Shown here: positions 35,084 through 44,481 of the stretch, one piece after another
Numbering within the stretch: position 1 is the first letter of the stretch
Layout of the letters: each line of letters starts with the position of its first letter
NCBI GenBank assembly: GCA_038329845.1
Contig: JBBQNJ010000023.1
Coordinates: 1 to 60,978, forward strand
DNA from: JBBQNJ01 sp038329845
Lineage (GTDB): Bacteria; Planctomycetota; Phycisphaerae; Tepidisphaerales; Tepidisphaeraceae
Direction of reading: 5' to 3'
DNA length: 60,978 bases
Notes under the pieces: model-generated
Databases searched by the model: none
Told to the model about the DNA's origin: nothing
Seen by the model: the letters and a program-made list of their open reading frames with translations, nothing else
Program-made: the position numbers and the translations under genes

Positions 35084-37972
35084 ATGAACCTTATGAAGTC
35101 GATCCGCATCAAAGGTGCGCGAGAACACAATCTTAAGAACCTCACGCTGGACATTCCGCGCGACCAACTGGTGGTCGTCACCGGGTTGAGCGGATCGGGC
35201 AAATCGACCCTGGCGTTCGACACGGTCTACGCCGAGGGACAGCGCAAATACGTCGAATCGTTGTCGGCGTACGCGCGGCAGTTCCTCGAGCAGTTGCAGA
35301 AGCCGGACATCGACGAGATCGAAGGCTTGCCCCCGACGATCGCCATCGAACAGCGCAGCGCCTCGAGCAATCCGCGCTCGACGGTGGCGACGACGACGGA
35401 GATTTACGATTACCTGCGGGTGCTGTTCGCCCGGGCCGGGACCCCGCACTGCTGGGTGTGCGGCAAGCCGATTTCCAGCCAAAGCGCTTCGCAGATCATC
35501 GATTCGGTGATGAAGCTGCCCGCCGGCGCCCGGGCCATGGTGCTGGCGCCGCTGATCCGCGGACAAAAAGGGGAACATAAAGACACGTTCGGGGCGCTGG
35601 GAAAACAGGGATTCGTCCGCGCCCGCGTGGATGGGCTGGTGTTGGACCTGTCCGGCGGAACCAATCCGCCGGCGCTACAGAAAACCAAGGTTCACACGAT
35701 CGAAGCGGTGGTCGATCGGATTGTGATCAAACCGGAAATCCGCTCGCGCCTGGCCGATTCGGTCGAGACGGCGCTGCGCCTGTCGCAGGGTCTGGTCGTG
35801 GTGGCCGTGGCCCAGCCGGATGGATCTTGGACCGATCAACTTTACTCCGAGCAGTTCGCCTGTCCGGAGCATCCCGAAGCGAATCTGCCGGAACTCGAGC
35901 CGCGCCTATTCAGCTTCAATTCCCCGCACGGGGCATGCCCGGCGTGTCATGGTCTGGGCACGCGCAGCGAGTTCGATCCCGAACTGATCGTGGCCGATGA
36001 ATCGCTGTCGCTGGAGAACGGCGCGATCGAAGCCTGGCGAAAAAACGGCAAGCGCATGAACATCTGGTACAGCCGGGTGCTGCGCCAGTTTTCCCGTGAT
36101 TTCGGCATTAACTACAGCGGGGCGTTTAAGGACATTCCCAAGCGCGTCCGCGACGTGCTTCTGCATGGGACCGAGCGAAAGGGGGATCTGGGAACGGGCA
36201 CGAGCTTCGAGGGGGTGATCCCCAATCTCGAACGGCGATTCGAGAACACTGAGAGCGAATGGGTCAAGGCTCGGTTGCACCAGTACATGTCCGAGCAGCC
36301 GTGCGAGTCGTGCGGGGGCACGCGGTTGAAGAAGGAAGTGCTGGCGGTCCGCCTGCATGCCGAATCGGCCGCGCCGCATCGCCCCGATGGCTACAGCATC
36401 CATGATGTGGCGACCTCGACGGTCGCCGCGGCGAGAGATTTTTTTCAGAGCCTCAAACTCGGTCAAGAGGGTCAGAAGATCGCCGAGCCGATCGTGCGGG
36501 AGATCGCCGCCCGGCTGGGGTTCATGGTCGATGTGGGGCTGGGGTATCTCACGCTGGACCGAAAGACCGGAAGCCTCTCCGGCGGCGAGGCCCAGCGCAT
36601 CCGCCTGGCGACACAGGTCGGCAGCGGACTGGTCGGGGTCTGCTACGTGCTGGATGAGCCGACGATTGGGCTGCATCAGCGCGACAACGCCCGGCTGATC
36701 CGAACCCTGCTGCGGCTGCGCGACATCGGCAACACGGTCTTGATGGTCGAGCATGACGAGGACTGCATCCGCTCAGCAGATTATCTGATCGACATCGGCC
36801 CGGGCGCCGGCGCCCACGGCGGGGAGATTGTCGTCCAGGGTCCGATGCCCGAGGTGATGAGCGATTCGCGCAGCACCACCGTGAAGTATCTCACCGGCGA
36901 GTACGCCATCGACTATCCCGCCGTCCGGCGCCCGATCGACATTGATCGTAATTGCCTGGAACTGAAAGGGTGCCGCGCCAATAACCTCAAGAACGTCGAT
37001 GTGCGATTTCCTCTGGGCGGCCTGGTCTGCGTGACCGGCGTGAGCGGATCCGGCAAGAGCACGCTGGTGAACCAGACCCTGCTGCCGGCACTCAAACGCA
37101 AGCTGTACGGCTCGAAGGTCAAGGCCGGAGCGCACAAGGCGCTGAACGGATCGGGAAAGATCGACAAGGTGATCGAGATCGACCAGTCCCCGATCGGGCG
37201 CACGCCGCGATCTAATTCCGCGACTTACACCGGCGTGTTCGACGAGATCCGAAAAGTGTTCGCCAAGACGCGCGAGGCGAAAATCCGTGGCTACGAGGCC
37301 GGTCGATTCAGTTTCAACGTCAAGGGCGGGCGCTGCGAGGCGTGCAGCGGGCAGGGGACCAAGTGCATCGAGATGCTCTTTCTGCCCGATGTCTATGTGA
37401 ATTGCGAAGCGTGTCACGGATCGCGCTACAACGCCGAGACGCTGGAGATCCACTATCGCGGCAAGTCAATCGCCGATGTGCTGGCGATGACCGTCGAGGA
37501 GGCCAAGGAGTTTTTCGAGAATTTCCCGGCGATTTACCGCATGCTCAAGGCGCTGAATGATGTCGGGCTTTCGTACATCAAACTGGGCCAACCCAGTACG
37601 CAGTTGTCCGGCGGCGAGGCCCAGCGCGTGAAACTGGCGACCGAACTGGGCAAGAACTCGACCGGGCACACGCTTTACACGCTGGACGAGCCGACCACCG
37701 GGCTGCATTTCGCCGACATTCGCAACCTGCTGAACGTGCTGGACCGCCTGGCCGATCTGGGCAATACCATTCTCGTAATCGAACACAATCTCGATGTGAT
37801 CAAGTGCGCCGACTGGATCATCGACATGGGTCCCGACGGCGGCGACGGCGGGGGCACGGTCGTGGCCGAGGGACGCCCGGAAGAAATCATCAATGTTCCC
37901 GCCAGCTATACCGGCGGCTACCTGGCACCCAAACTCACTCGCTCGCGAGTTCCGGTGCTGGCCATGGCGTAG
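35084..37972 (+). CDS. uvrA: Excinuclease ABC subunit A
   Basis: 962 residues, the usual length. Start ATG at 35084 follows GGAAG by 9 nt, just before SIRIKGAREHNLKNL. Two ABC ATPase halves are complete: Walker A GLSGSGKSTL and GVSGSGKSTL, signatures LSGGEAQRIRLA and LSGGEAQRVKLA, and Walker B VLDEPTIGLH and TLDEPTTGLH. Zinc modules: the first reads CPEHP and CPAC (one Cys replaced by His), the third has CEACSGQG and CEACHGSR. UvrA recognises bulky DNA damage and loads UvrB in nucleotide excision repair. It acts in the cytoplasm with UvrB and UvrC, which are not in this window. Confidence 0.96.
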   Translation: MNLMKSIRIKGAREHNLKNLTLDIPRDQLVVVTGLSGSGKSTLAFDTVYAEGQRKYVESLSAYARQFLEQLQKPDIDEIEGLPPTIAIEQRSASSNPRSTVATTTEIYDYLRVLFARAGTPHCWVCGKPISSQSASQIIDSVMKLPAGARAMVLAPLIRGQKGEHKDTFGALGKQGFVRARVDGLVLDLSGGTNPPALQKTKVHTIEAVVDRIVIKPEIRSRLADSVETALRLSQGLVVVAVAQPDGSWTDQLYSEQFACPEHPEANLPELEPRLFSFNSPHGACPACHGLGTRSEFDPELIVADESLSLENGAIEAWRKNGKRMNIWYSRVLRQFSRDFGINYSGAFKDIPKRVRDVLLHGTERKGDLGTGTSFEGVIPNLERRFENTESEWVKARLHQYMSEQPCESCGGTRLKKEVLAVRLHAESAAPHRPDGYSIHDVATSTVAAARDFFQSLKLGQEGQKIAEPIVREIAARLGFMVDVGLGYLTLDRKTGSLSGGEAQRIRLATQVGSGLVGVCYVLDEPTIGLHQRDNARLIRTLLRLRDIGNTVLMVEHDEDCIRSADYLIDIGPGAGAHGGEIVVQGPMPEVMSDSRSTTVKYLTGEYAIDYPAVRRPIDIDRNCLELKGCRANNLKNVDVRFPLGGLVCVTGVSGSGKSTLVNQTLLPALKRKLYGSKVKAGAHKALNGSGKIDKVIEIDQSPIGRTPRSNSATYTGVFDEIRKVFAKTREAKIRGYEAGRFSFNVKGGRCEACSGQGTKCIEMLFLPDVYVNCEACHGSRYNAETLEIHYRGKSIADVLAMTVEEAKEFFENFPAIYRMLKALNDVGLSYIKLGQPSTQLSGGEAQRVKLATELGKNSTGHTLYTLDEPTTGLHFADIRNLLNVLDRLADLGNTILVIEHNLDVIKCADWIIDMGPDGGDGGGTVVAEGRPEEIINVPASYTGGYLAPKLTRSRVPVLAMA

Positions 37973-38087
37973 AAGCGGCACCGGCCCTGGGCGGATCGGG
38001 TTCGGGATATGTGAGTTGAGATTCCGCCGGATATGTAAAGGCCCCGAGTCATCCCCGGTTTTGCCAGTGGCCGCGGTTTCTTACCAT

Positions 38088-38162
38088 GCCGAGGAGGACG
38101 TCGGCGTTCCCAGTCATGCCGACGAACAGATCAGCGCTCTGTGAAACGCCGACGTCCTCGGC
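38088..38162. repeat. Inverted repeat downstream of uvrA and tRNA-Cys
   Basis: Arm one (38088-38108, GCCGAGGAGGACGTCGGCGTT minus a 3-nt insertion) pairs with AACGCCGACGTCCTCGGC (38145-38162), enclosing ~36 bp. It lies in the convergent gap between uvrA (plus) and tRNA-Cys (minus). It may act as a bidirectional terminator or be a remnant of a mobile palindrome; no T-tract is present. The rest of 37973-38212 shows nothing else. Confidence 0.65.
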
Positions 38163-38212
38163 GGCTTTGCAATCTAAAAACCATGGCGGGAAACTGGGGA
38201 TGACACAGGCAA

Positions 38213-38286
38213 AGGCCGGAGTGGGATTCGAACCCACGAATAACGGATTTGCAATCCGTCCCCTTGGTCCACTTGGGTATCCGGCC
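38213..38286 (-). tRNA. tRNA-Cys (GCA)
   Basis: Complete cloverleaf on the minus strand: acceptor GGCCGGA/TCCGGCC, D-arm with CCC/GGG, anticodon stem ACGGA/TCCGT with loop TTGCAAA (anticodon GCA), and T-arm GTGGG-TTCGAAT-CCCAC. The discriminator base is U, an identity element of cysteine tRNA. CCA is not encoded. It is probably a single gene, divergent from the ECF sigma factor. Confidence 0.95.
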
Positions 38287-38360
38287 GGGTTGGGTTTGTT
38301 CACCGTCGCCCACCCCTTGGCCGCGTCGATCGGCGCCGCCCGCGAGGCATCGGCCGCAGG

Positions 38361-38387
38361 ATGGTAGCACGAACCGGCATTCAGACA
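38361..38387 (-). promoter_or_regulatory. Possible tRNA-Cys promoter
   Basis: On the minus strand TTGTCT (38387-38382), a 16-nt spacer and TACCAT (38366-38361) lie about 75 nt before the tRNA. The match is moderate and nothing better was found upstream. Confidence 0.35.
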
Positions 38388-38417
38388 AGCGCGGTTTCGC
38401 AATCCCGCGAGGGTTGT

Positions 38418-38446
38418 TTGACGTTGCCCGCCCGGCTGGGCATATT
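38418..38446 (+). promoter_or_regulatory. Promoter of the ECF sigma factor gene
   Basis: TTGACG (38418-38423), a 17-nt spacer and CATATT (38441-38446) lie ~90 nt before the ATG at 38534. It looks like a housekeeping promoter, not an autoregulated ECF-type one. Confidence 0.5.
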
Positions 38447-38533
38447 GAACGACTCATCGGGCGGGTCATGGATGGCCCGGCGACGGATGCGGGGTTTTGT
38501 CGGAACTTTTCTCTTTCTTCAACGTCTAATCCC

Positions 38534-39187
38534 ATGTCGAGCCTGAGCGGCGTACATGACGAGGCGGATTTTCCCGTCGAGCCATCGGCGTCGTCGGGGC
38601 GAGAAGCGCAGTGGCTGCGAAAGGCGCAGGCGGGCGATCGCTCGGCGTACGGGCAGGTTGTCCTGGCGTACCAGGATCGCCTGTTCAACGCCGTGCTGCG
38701 GCTGGTCGGAAACGCTGACGAGGCCCGCGAATTGACACAGGAGGCGTTCACCCGCGGGCTGATGAAAATCGAGAGTTTTCGCGGCGATTCTTCGCCGTAT
38801 ACCTGGCTGTTTCGCATCGCGGTGAACCTGGCGATCAGCCAGTTGCGGAAAGTCCAGCGGCATCGGACGTTTTCGCTGGATGGATCATCGAACGGCGTAG
38901 GATCGGATCCGGATCGCGGTTCCCGGGCCGACGGACTCTCGCGTTCGGACGATGAGCCGCCGCCGCAGGCACTGGAGCGCCAGGAGCGTCATCAGCAGGT
39001 GCTGTCGGCGCTGGGTCGGCTGGATGCGGAGTATCGGGCGGTGCTGGTAATGCGGGACATCGAAGGGTTCGATTACCAGCAGATGGCCGAGGTGCTGGGA
39101 ATGCCGCTGGGAACGCTCAAGAGCCGGCTCTTCCGGGCTCGGCTGGCGCTGCGGGACGAGTTATTGCCCTACATGCGGGATCGTTGA
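38534..39187 (+). CDS. ECF-type RNA polymerase sigma factor
   Basis: 217 residues with sigma2 (~25-100: YQDRLFNAVLRLVGNADEARELTQEAF; FRGDSSPYTWLFRIAVNLAISQLRK) and sigma4 (~155-210: LDAEYRAVLVMRDIEGFDYQQMAEVLGMPLGTLKSRLFRARLALRD) domains joined by a charged linker. The sigma3 region is absent, which is typical of ECF factors. The ATG at 38534 is the first that precedes the conserved part; no ribosome-binding site is obvious. The next gene, 10 bp downstream, encodes a membrane anti-sigma protein, so the pair is a signal-responsive regulator. The target regulon is unknown. Confidence 0.92.
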   Translation: MSSLSGVHDEADFPVEPSASSGREAQWLRKAQAGDRSAYGQVVLAYQDRLFNAVLRLVGNADEARELTQEAFTRGLMKIESFRGDSSPYTWLFRIAVNLAISQLRKVQRHRTFSLDGSSNGVGSDPDRGSRADGLSRSDDEPPPQALERQERHQQVLSALGRLDAEYRAVLVMRDIEGFDYQQMAEVLGMPLGTLKSRLFRARLALRDELLPYMRDR

Positions 39188-39197
39188 ACGAAACGTC

Positions 39198-41855
39198 ATG
39201 GGTCACGAATCGGAAAGCATCGAAGCCAAGCTTGCGGCGTACATCGACGGGGAGCTCGACGCCGCGGGTCGCGCCGACATCGAGCGTACGCTTGCGGCCA
39301 CGCCGCGCTATCGCGTTCTGCTCGAGCAGCTTTCGCGCACCCGGCAGTTGCTCCAGGATTTGCCGCGAGAACGGGCGCCGGCGGACTTGATGGAGGGGTT
39401 CACCGGACAACTTGAGCGGGCGGCGTTGTTCGGCGACGACGATCGGCCGGTCGTCGCCGGACGGATCGGGCGCTGGATGCCACGGCTGGCGGCGGCGGCG
39501 TCGATCGGATTGCTGGCGATCGGGCTGGGGGTGATCGTTTACTACGTACTTCCCACCGGACATGCCATGGAGTTCAGCGTTGCTACCCCCCTTGCTTCCG
39601 GGGCACGCCTGGATAGCGCTGCGCCCCTCCACGGCGGGGCGGTTCGGGCGGACGCCAACGCGGAGATTCAAGGCACGAGGTCGGCCGGGGATCTGGCCGT
39701 CGCTAAACCGATCGGGGCGCAGCCCGATGCATTGGCCCGGTCGGCTGGGCGGATGACTCGAGGGGATTCGGGGCAACACTCTGAATCGATCCGGGCTGAT
39801 GCCCGTGATGCGTTTAAGGGAGAGGGCGCGGCGTCGTACGCGGAGGCCGGTGCCGAAGGCAAGGTCGCCGGGGAATCCGCATCCGTCGCCGCCGCGGACG
39901 CCGTGGGCACCGCGGCCACATTGGGCGGAATGGGCGCTGGTGGCGCGATGAAGATCGCCAGCGACCGCACACCCGACGCCGGCGCCAATCGATCGGCGGT
40001 AGTGGCGGGATGGGCTGAAGAATCGGCGAAAATCCCCCCGGATATCCAGGCGGCGCAGGACCGGCTTTTCGCCGATGACTCGGGCGCGCCGGTGGTCGTC
40101 GTGGTGACCACCCATGATATTTCCACCGAGAATCGTCGCATCGAGAACTTTTTCGCTGGCAACGGAATCGCGTGGAGTCCGGGTGCCGAAGCGATGCCGG
40201 CACCGTTGTCGGACCAGGCCCTCAAGGACGCTTTGGCGTCGCGGATGAATACGACACGGATTCGGTCCGTGGCGGCAGATCCGAAGACCGAGGCACAGGT
40301 CGCATCGTCTCAGGAGGCGCTGCCGCAACAGCAACTGAACTATCGACGGCTGGTCCCGATGAAGCAGATGGCGATGAACGAGCGGATGAGCGAGCCATCG
40401 CCGAGCGGGCGCGATGACACCATCTCGACACGGGCGCAGGCGCAAACGCAGGCGCAGGGAGATGGCCAGAAGTTCCAGTGGCAGCAAACCGCCGGGCAGA
40501 CGCCCGAGCAGTTGTCCAAACAAGCCGAGCCGTCGAACGTGGAGCGGAACTTTTTCGTTGCCCGCGAGGTGACTCCGGCGCAGGTTCGCCAGCTTTATGA
40601 AGACCTGGCCAACGCGCCTCCGGCGGGGGCGACGGAGATCTTCGAGCCGGCGTCGCTGGATGGCGTTACTTCGGGGTTCGCCGGCAAGGTTGCCGAAGAA
40701 AACGCGCGTATGCCGGTGACGGTTGCGGCGAATGCCGACACCGGATCAGAGGCGGACGGCGTGAAGTTGGAATTGCGGGCCCGTCCCGTGACGCAACCGG
40801 CCAGCCTCGCGGGTACGCCGGCGCTGGATGAGACGGTTGAATCGCGTCCAGCGGCCAACAGTGATGTCGAGCGCTCAGCGGGTCTGTCGCTGGCACGGAC
40901 GACGCCGCCCGCGAGTTCCGCCGCGCGCGCCGGCGACATAGACAAGGGCCGTGCGATTCTTCCGTCGCCTGCCGCACCGGCACCGGCGATTGATGGCGGG
41001 CGGGAAAAATCTGATGCGTTGCCAGCAGCGCCAGTCGCCGCCGTGCGAGAAGCGGCCGATGCGTTGCATCCGCGCGAGTTGCTTCGCATCGAGACGCCGA
41101 CCGAGCAATGGACGGTCCTGGTGGATGCCGAGGGTCGAGTGCGTCTGGGCGAGACGGGCGAGATTCCCGCCGCCGGGCGGACCTGCGACGAGCTTGCGGC
41201 GGCGGTGGCCGAGGCACTGGAGAAGGTCCAGGGCATAGCGCCGCAGTCGGTGAAAGTTCGGCGGATCACGCCGATGATCGCGGCACCGGCGATGACAATG
41301 CGGGGTTCAACGATTCGGACGGGCGGACTTTCGGCGACGTCGAGTGCAGCGCCGGTCGAGCGGCGCGAAGGCGTCGCGTCAGTTCCCGAGTCTCGGCCGG
41401 CGCAGAGGCTGAATTTGCTCGTGGTGGTGCAGTCGGATTCCGCGATGCCGGTTCCTCACCAAGCAGGCCCGGAAGCGCCCCCGGCGGCGGGCCACGCCGG
41501 GGCCACGACCGATCTCGAACCGGCGGCACCGACCGGCATGCCCGCGAACGCGGACGCCGAGCATGACGCCGCCACCGTGGTTCGTCCGCAAGCCGGTGCC
41601 GCGTCCAGACCGATCGCCGCCGCGGCGCAGCCGCACAACGGCACGGCGTCAAGACCGATCGACTCCGCGGTGGAACCGCCGACTGGTGCCACATCCAAGC
41701 CGATCGACGCCGCGGCTTGGTCGCCCGCGAAGTTGGCGATCCCAATGCCAGGCGATTTGGATTCGGCGAAGCTTCCGCAGCCGGATCAGCCCGCCACGAC
41801 GCGACCCGCGTCCGGCGTCGAGGCGATGCCGGTGCCGTCGGGCGAGTCGAAATAG
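39198..41855 (+). CDS. Large single-pass anti-sigma factor with SLBB/Poly_export-like segment
   Basis: 885 residues. Residues 1-75 form an anti-sigma N-terminus (LAAYIDGELDAAGRADIERTL) without the His-Cys-Cys zinc motif. A membrane helix spans 97-119 (LAAAASIGLLAIGLGVIVYYV). The extracytoplasmic part is ~760 residues, Ala/Pro/Arg/Thr-rich, with a segment near 285-320 (VVVVVTTHDISTENRRIENFF) and one at ~624-690 (LRIETPTEQWTVLVDAEGRVRLGETGEIPAAGRT) resembling the polysaccharide-export SLBB/Poly_export domain. The C-terminal ~150 residues contain imperfect repeats (GTASRPIDSAVEPPTG). It probably holds the sigma factor at the membrane and senses an envelope signal. Planctomycetes often have such large anti-sigmas. 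Confidence 0.82.
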   Translation: MGHESESIEAKLAAYIDGELDAAGRADIERTLAATPRYRVLLEQLSRTRQLLQDLPRERAPADLMEGFTGQLERAALFGDDDRPVVAGRIGRWMPRLAAAASIGLLAIGLGVIVYYVLPTGHAMEFSVATPLASGARLDSAAPLHGGAVRADANAEIQGTRSAGDLAVAKPIGAQPDALARSAGRMTRGDSGQHSESIRADARDAFKGEGAASYAEAGAEGKVAGESASVAAADAVGTAATLGGMGAGGAMKIASDRTPDAGANRSAVVAGWAEESAKIPPDIQAAQDRLFADDSGAPVVVVVTTHDISTENRRIENFFAGNGIAWSPGAEAMPAPLSDQALKDALASRMNTTRIRSVAADPKTEAQVASSQEALPQQQLNYRRLVPMKQMAMNERMSEPSPSGRDDTISTRAQAQTQAQGDGQKFQWQQTAGQTPEQLSKQAEPSNVERNFFVAREVTPAQVRQLYEDLANAPPAGATEIFEPASLDGVTSGFAGKVAEENARMPVTVAANADTGSEADGVKLELRARPVTQPASLAGTPALDETVESRPAANSDVERSAGLSLARTTPPASSAARAGDIDKGRAILPSPAAPAPAIDGGREKSDALPAAPVAAVREAADALHPRELLRIETPTEQWTVLVDAEGRVRLGETGEIPAAGRTCDELAAAVAEALEKVQGIAPQSVKVRRITPMIAAPAMTMRGSTIRTGGLSATSSAAPVERREGVASVPESRPAQRLNLLVVVQSDSAMPVPHQAGPEAPPAAGHAGATTDLEPAAPTGMPANADAEHDAATVVRPQAGAASRPIAAAAQPHNGTASRPIDSAVEPPTGATSKPIDAAAWSPAKLAIPMPGDLDSAKLPQPDQPATTRPASGVEAMPVPSGESK

Positions 41856-41889
41856 GTGCCTGCCCAAGCGTTTTCGAGAAATCCATTCC

Positions 41890-42594
41890 ATGCCGCGACC
41901 CTTGATTGGAATCACCATGGACAGCGGCTTGAAGGCACGCTCCTATCAGATCAAATCGGATTACCCCGACGCCATCGACCGTGCCGGCGGCGTGCCCGTC
42001 TGCCTGGGTTTTGGCATGACCCCGGCGTCGATGATCGACGCGATCGATCGCCTCGACGGCTTCTTGTTCACCGGCGGCGATGATCTGCATCCCCGGCGAT
42101 TCGACCAGCCGTTGCATCCGAAAACCGAGTTGATCGATCCCGACCGCGAGGCGTTCGAGCTTCGGTTACTCGCCGAAATCGAGCGCCGGCGGCTGCCGGT
42201 GCTGGGGGTCTGCCTGGGATGCCAATTGATGAACGTCCATCGCGGCGGAAGCCTCATCCAGTTTCTGCCCGATGATCCGCGCCCCAGCCCGATCGAGCAT
42301 CGGGCAATCGGCGAGGATCGCCCGCGCCACACGGTTCGCCTCGACCGCTCTTCGCGGATTGGCGAGGCGATCGGGCGAGAGACGATCTCGGTCAACACCC
42401 ATCACAAGCAGGCGATCGCTCGGCTGGGCAGAGGGCTGCGCATTTCGGCGACAGCGCCCGACGGGATAATTGAGGCCATCGAGGACCCCGATCTGCCCCT
42501 GTTCACCGCGGTCCAATGGCACCCCGAGCGCCTGCCCGATGAGCCGGACCACCTGGCCCTGTTCCAGATGCTGATCGCCGCCGCCCGACAATAG
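41890..42594 (+). CDS. Class I glutamine amidotransferase / C26 peptidase (PuuD-like gamma-glutamyl hydrolase)
   Basis: 234 residues from the ATG at 41890. The fold is clear: PLIGITMDSGLKARSYQI, FLFTGGDDLHPRRF, the nucleophile elbow GVCLGCQLMNVHRGGSL (Cys in GVCLGC), and VQWHPERL with the catalytic His and Glu. PuuD-like enzymes hydrolyse gamma-glutamyl-GABA and related gamma-glutamyl amides. It starts 34 bp after the anti-sigma gene, so it may be in the same transcript, but no functional link to the sigma pair is evident. The exact substrate is uncertain. Confidence 0.85.
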   Translation: MPRPLIGITMDSGLKARSYQIKSDYPDAIDRAGGVPVCLGFGMTPASMIDAIDRLDGFLFTGGDDLHPRRFDQPLHPKTELIDPDREAFELRLLAEIERRRLPVLGVCLGCQLMNVHRGGSLIQFLPDDPRPSPIEHRAIGEDRPRHTVRLDRSSRIGEAIGRETISVNTHHKQAIARLGRGLRISATAPDGIIEAIEDPDLPLFTAVQWHPERLPDEPDHLALFQMLIAAARQ

Positions 42595-42630
42595 CCCTCA
42601 GCCGGTGGGGAAGCGTCACATCGAAGAGTC

Positions 42631-42892
42631 TTAAACGCGAAGCGGCGAAGGCGCGAAGAAGAACCGTTCGGTCGAGGACTTGGGCAGCCGCGCTAATAAG
42701 CACGAGTGCTTTGTCAATGTTGTGTTTTTGGATCAAGTGTTCGTTTCGGGCCCGCTTTTACTGGAACAATCGAGACGGTCAACTCTAATTTCCACTGCCT
42801 TTCCCACGAATGGAGGGCGCGCTCGTTACTCGTGGGAAAGCCCGCAGGCTGGGTCGCGCTCTTCTTCGCGCCTTCGCCACTTCGCGTTTCAA
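42631..42892. repeat. Inverted-repeat element, family 1 copy A
   Basis: The arms (42631-42662, AAACGCGAAGCGGCGAAGG core; 42860-42892 inverted) share about 30 of 33 bases and enclose ~200 bp without an ORF. The same arm sequence recurs at 45.6-45.8 kb and 49.98 kb. The element fills the convergent gap between the C26 peptidase gene and ruvX (42595-42897) and abuts the ruvX stop. No transposase is present, so it may be a non-autonomous mobile element. Confidence 0.7.
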
Positions 42893-42897
42893 ATTCT

Positions 42898-43401
42898 TCA
42901 TTGCGGCATGCCACCATCGTGTTTCTTGCCGTTTTCGTGGTGGAAGTTCCGTTCGCAAGCCTTCACCTGGATCGCCGGCAGGCGGCCGTCGAGGAACTCT
43001 CGAAGAAGCAGGGCGGCGGCGGCGGCGTCGAGACGCTGCTTTTTTTTCTTGTGCGTGAGTCGCTCTCCGGCGCGTTTTCGCTCGGCGAGTTCGGATTCGG
43101 CGGCGAAGGAACTGAGCCGCTCATCGACGAAAACCGGAGTCAATCCACAGCGCTCGCCCAGCCGGCGGGCGATCTGGATCGTCCGTTGGGCCGCGGGGCC
43201 GATGCTGTCGTCCATGTTGAGCGGCAGCCCGATGAGCAGCCGTTCGACGCGCTCGGTTTGAACGATTCGGCACACCACCTCGATCGCCTGCTCGCTCGAC
43301 CCGGCGGTCAGCACGTCGTACGGCGTGGCGAAGCGGCCCCCTTCATCGCTCAGGGCCAGGCCCACTCGCTTCTCGCCCCAGTCGATCGCCAAGGTGCGCA
43401 T
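42898..43401 (-). CDS. ruvX: Putative Holliday junction resolvase YqgF / pre-16S rRNA nuclease
   Basis: 167 residues from the ATG at 43401 (GGAG 6 nt upstream); the open frame extends 20 codons further but without homology. RNase H-like fold: LAIDWGEKRVGLALSDEGG with the first catalytic Asp, GLPLNMDDSIGPAAQ and VDERLSSFAAE with a later acidic residue. YqgF processes the 16S rRNA 5' end and is required for ribosome maturation. It lies 22 bp downstream of the URO-D-like gene on the same strand. Confidence 0.9.
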   Translation of the reverse strand: MRTLAIDWGEKRVGLALSDEGGRFATPYDVLTAGSSEQAIEVVCRIVQTERVERLLIGLPLNMDDSIGPAAQRTIQIARRLGERCGLTPVFVDERLSSFAAESELAERKRAGERLTHKKKKQRLDAAAAALLLREFLDGRLPAIQVKACERNFHHENGKKHDGGMPQ

Positions 43402-43423
43402 CAGCCTCTCCGTGAAAACGCCG

Positions 43424-44473
43424 TCAATTGACGTGGACCCGCCCGCGCAAATCGCGTCCACCCGCCATCGCTTCGACCGCGGCGGAGCGATTCAATCCAA
43501 TCAGCGTGATGCCCTGGTCAATCGTATCATCAAACACTTTCGCCATATTATTCAGGTGCGGCTGAGAGCAATTGAACGCCCGCAGGCTGGGGATTTTTCG
43601 CAGGAATGTCGAAAAATGGTCTAGCTTCCCGCAGGCGTGCATCGCGCCGCCGCCGAACTCGCTCAGCAGCCGCGAATCGTACGGCAGGACAAATTCCTTG
43701 AACATGTCCGGCGAGAGGTTCATCGCCGAATCATCGCGCAGCATGATCCGCCCGGCATGCAGCATTCCCCAATGCGGCGCGAACGATTGCATCGGCGGGA
43801 TGATCGACTCCCAATGGCGCATGACCTGGATATAGAACTCGCACAGCCGGTTCAGCATCGCGTGGGCCAGGTCCGGCTCATCGTACAGGCCGATGAAGAT
43901 GTCGCTGCCCCAGAGCATCTCCATCACGTCCATCGGGCCTTGGACGTCCGGGTGGTAGATATGCACATGCCGGCCGATTTTCGGATACCGCTTGGCGATG
44001 TCGGCGAAACGACGGCCCATCTCGAAAACCTTGGCCAGGTAGGGATGATCCAGCGACGGTGAGGGCTGATCGAGCAGTCGCCGGATCGCCTCAGCGCCGC
44101 CGGGCAATGGGTGGCACGCCGGAAGCGTGTCGGTCTCATCGGGCATGATGAACAGCTCAGCGCCGAACGGTGCCGGGAGGATTGGCGTCCCGTAGTTGCA
44201 TCGCACGCACAGCAGATTTCCTCCGGCGGCGGCGAGGATCGTCGAACAGCTTTCAAACTGGTGGATCGCCATGCGATCGAAGTCGTCGAGTGTGGAATTG
44301 ACACGGACCCGCGGCCAGCCGATCGCCGGCAGGGATGGCGCGGGCCGTCGTGGATCGAACACCGCATCACCGCAGCGCAGCTCGGCGAATCGCTTCCACT
44401 GATCGAGCAATTCGCCTTCCACGCCATCGTCGATGCGGCTTTCCAAATCGTCGAGACAGGCGCTAAGTTCCAT
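43424..44473 (-). CDS. Uroporphyrinogen decarboxylase-superfamily protein
   Basis: 349 residues of the URO-D/MtaA superfamily: the region with YLAKVFEMGRRFADIAKRYP and IYHPDVQGPMDVMEML, and HACGKLDHFSTFLRKIPSLRAFNCSQPH near the C-terminus. It lacks the N-terminal sequence of true HemE, so it is more likely a corrinoid/methyl-transfer-type or unknown URO-D-like enzyme than a heme enzyme. The start at 44473 has no Shine-Dalgarno sequence, but an extended -10 promoter (TGGTATAGT) lies so close that the mRNA may be leaderless. Confidence 0.8.
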   Translation of the reverse strand: MELSACLDDLESRIDDGVEGELLDQWKRFAELRCGDAVFDPRRPAPSLPAIGWPRVRVNSTLDDFDRMAIHQFESCSTILAAAGGNLLCVRCNYGTPILPAPFGAELFIMPDETDTLPACHPLPGGAEAIRRLLDQPSPSLDHPYLAKVFEMGRRFADIAKRYPKIGRHVHIYHPDVQGPMDVMEMLWGSDIFIGLYDEPDLAHAMLNRLCEFYIQVMRHWESIIPPMQSFAPHWGMLHAGRIMLRDDSAMNLSPDMFKEFVLPYDSRLLSEFGGGAMHACGKLDHFSTFLRKIPSLRAFNCSQPHLNNMAKVFDDTIDQGITLIGLNRSAAVEAMAGGRDLRGRVHVN

Positions 44474-44481
44474 GGCGAGTG

